Shown piece after piece: positions 23,258 to 23,845 of a stretch of DNA of 23,845 bases (the stretch's first letter is position 1; each line of letters begins with the position of its first letter). The notes beneath the pieces are model-generated. The model saw only the letters and a program-made list of their open reading frames with translations. It was not told the origin of the DNA and did not search any database. The translations under genes and the position numbers were made by a program. Origin of the DNA: Candidatus Proteinoplasmatales archaeon SG8-5 (GTDB lineage Archaea; Thermoplasmatota; Thermoplasmata; SG8-5); assembly GCA_001595885.1 (NCBI GenBank), contig LSSH01000018.1:1-23845 (forward strand). The letters are read 5' to 3'.

Positions 23258-23845
23258 ATGAGACTGGAGGAGCATCTTGCAGATTGCGAGGACGACGTGA
23301 GAGACCTCATCCTGAGGATCGGCAGCGTCTGCAGGACCATAGCCAAGGGTTTTGCCGGCCGCCAGGCCCATTCCGAAACGCACAACGTCTATGGAGAGCG
23401 ACAGATGGCCCTGGACAAGTGGGCGGACGAGGTCCTGATCGCGGAGCTGAAAGAGTCCGGGTTGGTACGGTATCTGGCTTCGGAGGAGCAGCCCGACATC
23501 CTCGAGTTCGACGGCGGGGAACTGGGAGTGACCCTCGACCCCCTGGACGGCTCGTCCCTCATCGGCGTGAACCTCGCGGTGGGTACGATCGTGGGCATCT
23601 ACCGCGGCAACGTGCTCGCACCAGGCAGGGACATGATAGGGGCCATGTACGTGCTGTACGGCCCGCTGACCACGCTGACCTACACTGTCAAGAAAGGCGT
23701 GCACGAGTTCGTGCTTGACGAAAACGGGGAGTTCGTCCTCCAGGAGAAGGACATCAGGATTCCCGAAGGAAAGATATTCGCCCCCGGGGCCTTGAGGAGG
23801 CAATATCTGGTAGGTCACCTGAAGTGGATAGAGAGCCTGGAGGCG
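23258..23845 (+). CDS. fbp: Class I fructose-1,6-bisphosphatase (partial, runs off the right edge)
   Basis: The first 196 residues of a class I FBPase, the gluconeogenic enzyme that dephosphorylates fructose 1,6-bisphosphate. Metal-binding residues are in ASEEQ (E76, E77) and LDPLDGSSLI (D94, D97), followed by AVGTIVGIYRG. AMYVLYGPLTTLTYTVKKGV and HEFVLDENGEFVL continue the family pattern. The conserved C-terminal half is outside the window. The frame has no stop to the right edge; a long minus-strand open frame over the same bases is a shadow. The start is set by GGAGGAG 4 nt before ATG 23258. Class I enzymes are typical of bacteria and eukaryotes and rarer in archaea, so transfer at some point is possible. 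Confidence 0.93.
   Translation, partial: MRLEEHLADCEDDVRDLILRIGSVCRTIAKGFAGRQAHSETHNVYGERQMALDKWADEVLIAELKESGLVRYLASEEQPDILEFDGGELGVTLDPLDGSSLIGVNLAVGTIVGIYRGNVLAPGRDMIGAMYVLYGPLTTLTYTVKKGVHEFVLDENGEFVLQEKDIRIPEGKIFAPGALRRQYLVGHLKWIESLEA

Noticed and set aside
23195..23818. Long minus-strand open frame over the FBPase gene
   Set aside because: The plus frame encodes a clear class I FBPase with DPLDGSS and runs off the edge; the minus frame has no recognisable domain and is a shadow of GC-rich coding DNA.

Overview
The window reads as a euryarchaeal chromosome segment, most likely from the phylum Thermoplasmatota. The evidence is an archaeal/eukaryotic-type glycyl-tRNA synthetase, two Rab/Ras-like small GTPases next to a V4R-DUF835 protein, and large NosD-like beta-helix surface proteins rich in N-glycosylation sequons. 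AT-rich TATA boxes also sit about 26 nt upstream of likely start sites, and several of these imply leaderless mRNAs. The lineage is inferred from gene content and no rRNA gene is present. I see no tRNA, rRNA, CRISPR array, insertion sequence or integrase.

Layout. 1-842 is the C-terminal end of a membrane-anchored surface protein with an acidic tail and a SHOCT-like end. 876-2801 (minus) is an arsenic operon, arsR-arsM-DUF192, with a clear inverted-repeat operator over the arsR promoter. Divergent from it, 2883-7087 (plus) is a tightly packed run: amidohydrolase, four-CBS protein, glyS and a synthase-only asparagine-synthetase homologue. 7242-9570 (plus) is a signalling cassette of two Rab-like GTPases and a V4R-DUF835 protein. 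9584-14892 is an AT-rich stretch with a small membrane protein, a GT-C-like polytopic membrane protein (minus) and a large tyrosine/glycine-rich beta-helix surface protein. 14942-18028 is a second beta-helix surface protein with a GC-rich N-terminal half and an AT-rich C-terminal half homologous to its neighbour. 18170-19570 (minus) is cysS, followed in frame by a second copy of its own C-terminal motif. 19687-23135 holds a small tail-rich membrane protein (plus), then a DUF3303-like protein, an SCP2 protein, rnhB and a lactate-permease-family transporter, all minus. 23258 to the end (plus) is the start of a class I fructose-1,6-bisphosphatase.

How the genes work together. The ars genes form a self-contained sensor plus As(III) methyltransferase. 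The glyS run couples translation with a possible nucleotide-sensing CBS protein and a purine-type amidohydrolase. The GTPase/V4R/DUF835 cassette looks like a small sensory switch and is the best candidate for an under-described system. The GT-C protein beside two sequon-rich surface proteins suggests a cell-surface glycoprotein locus. The sharpest sequence oddity is the duplicated DGVKWK tail after the cysS stop codon, which differs from the first copy only at synonymous sites over those six codons.
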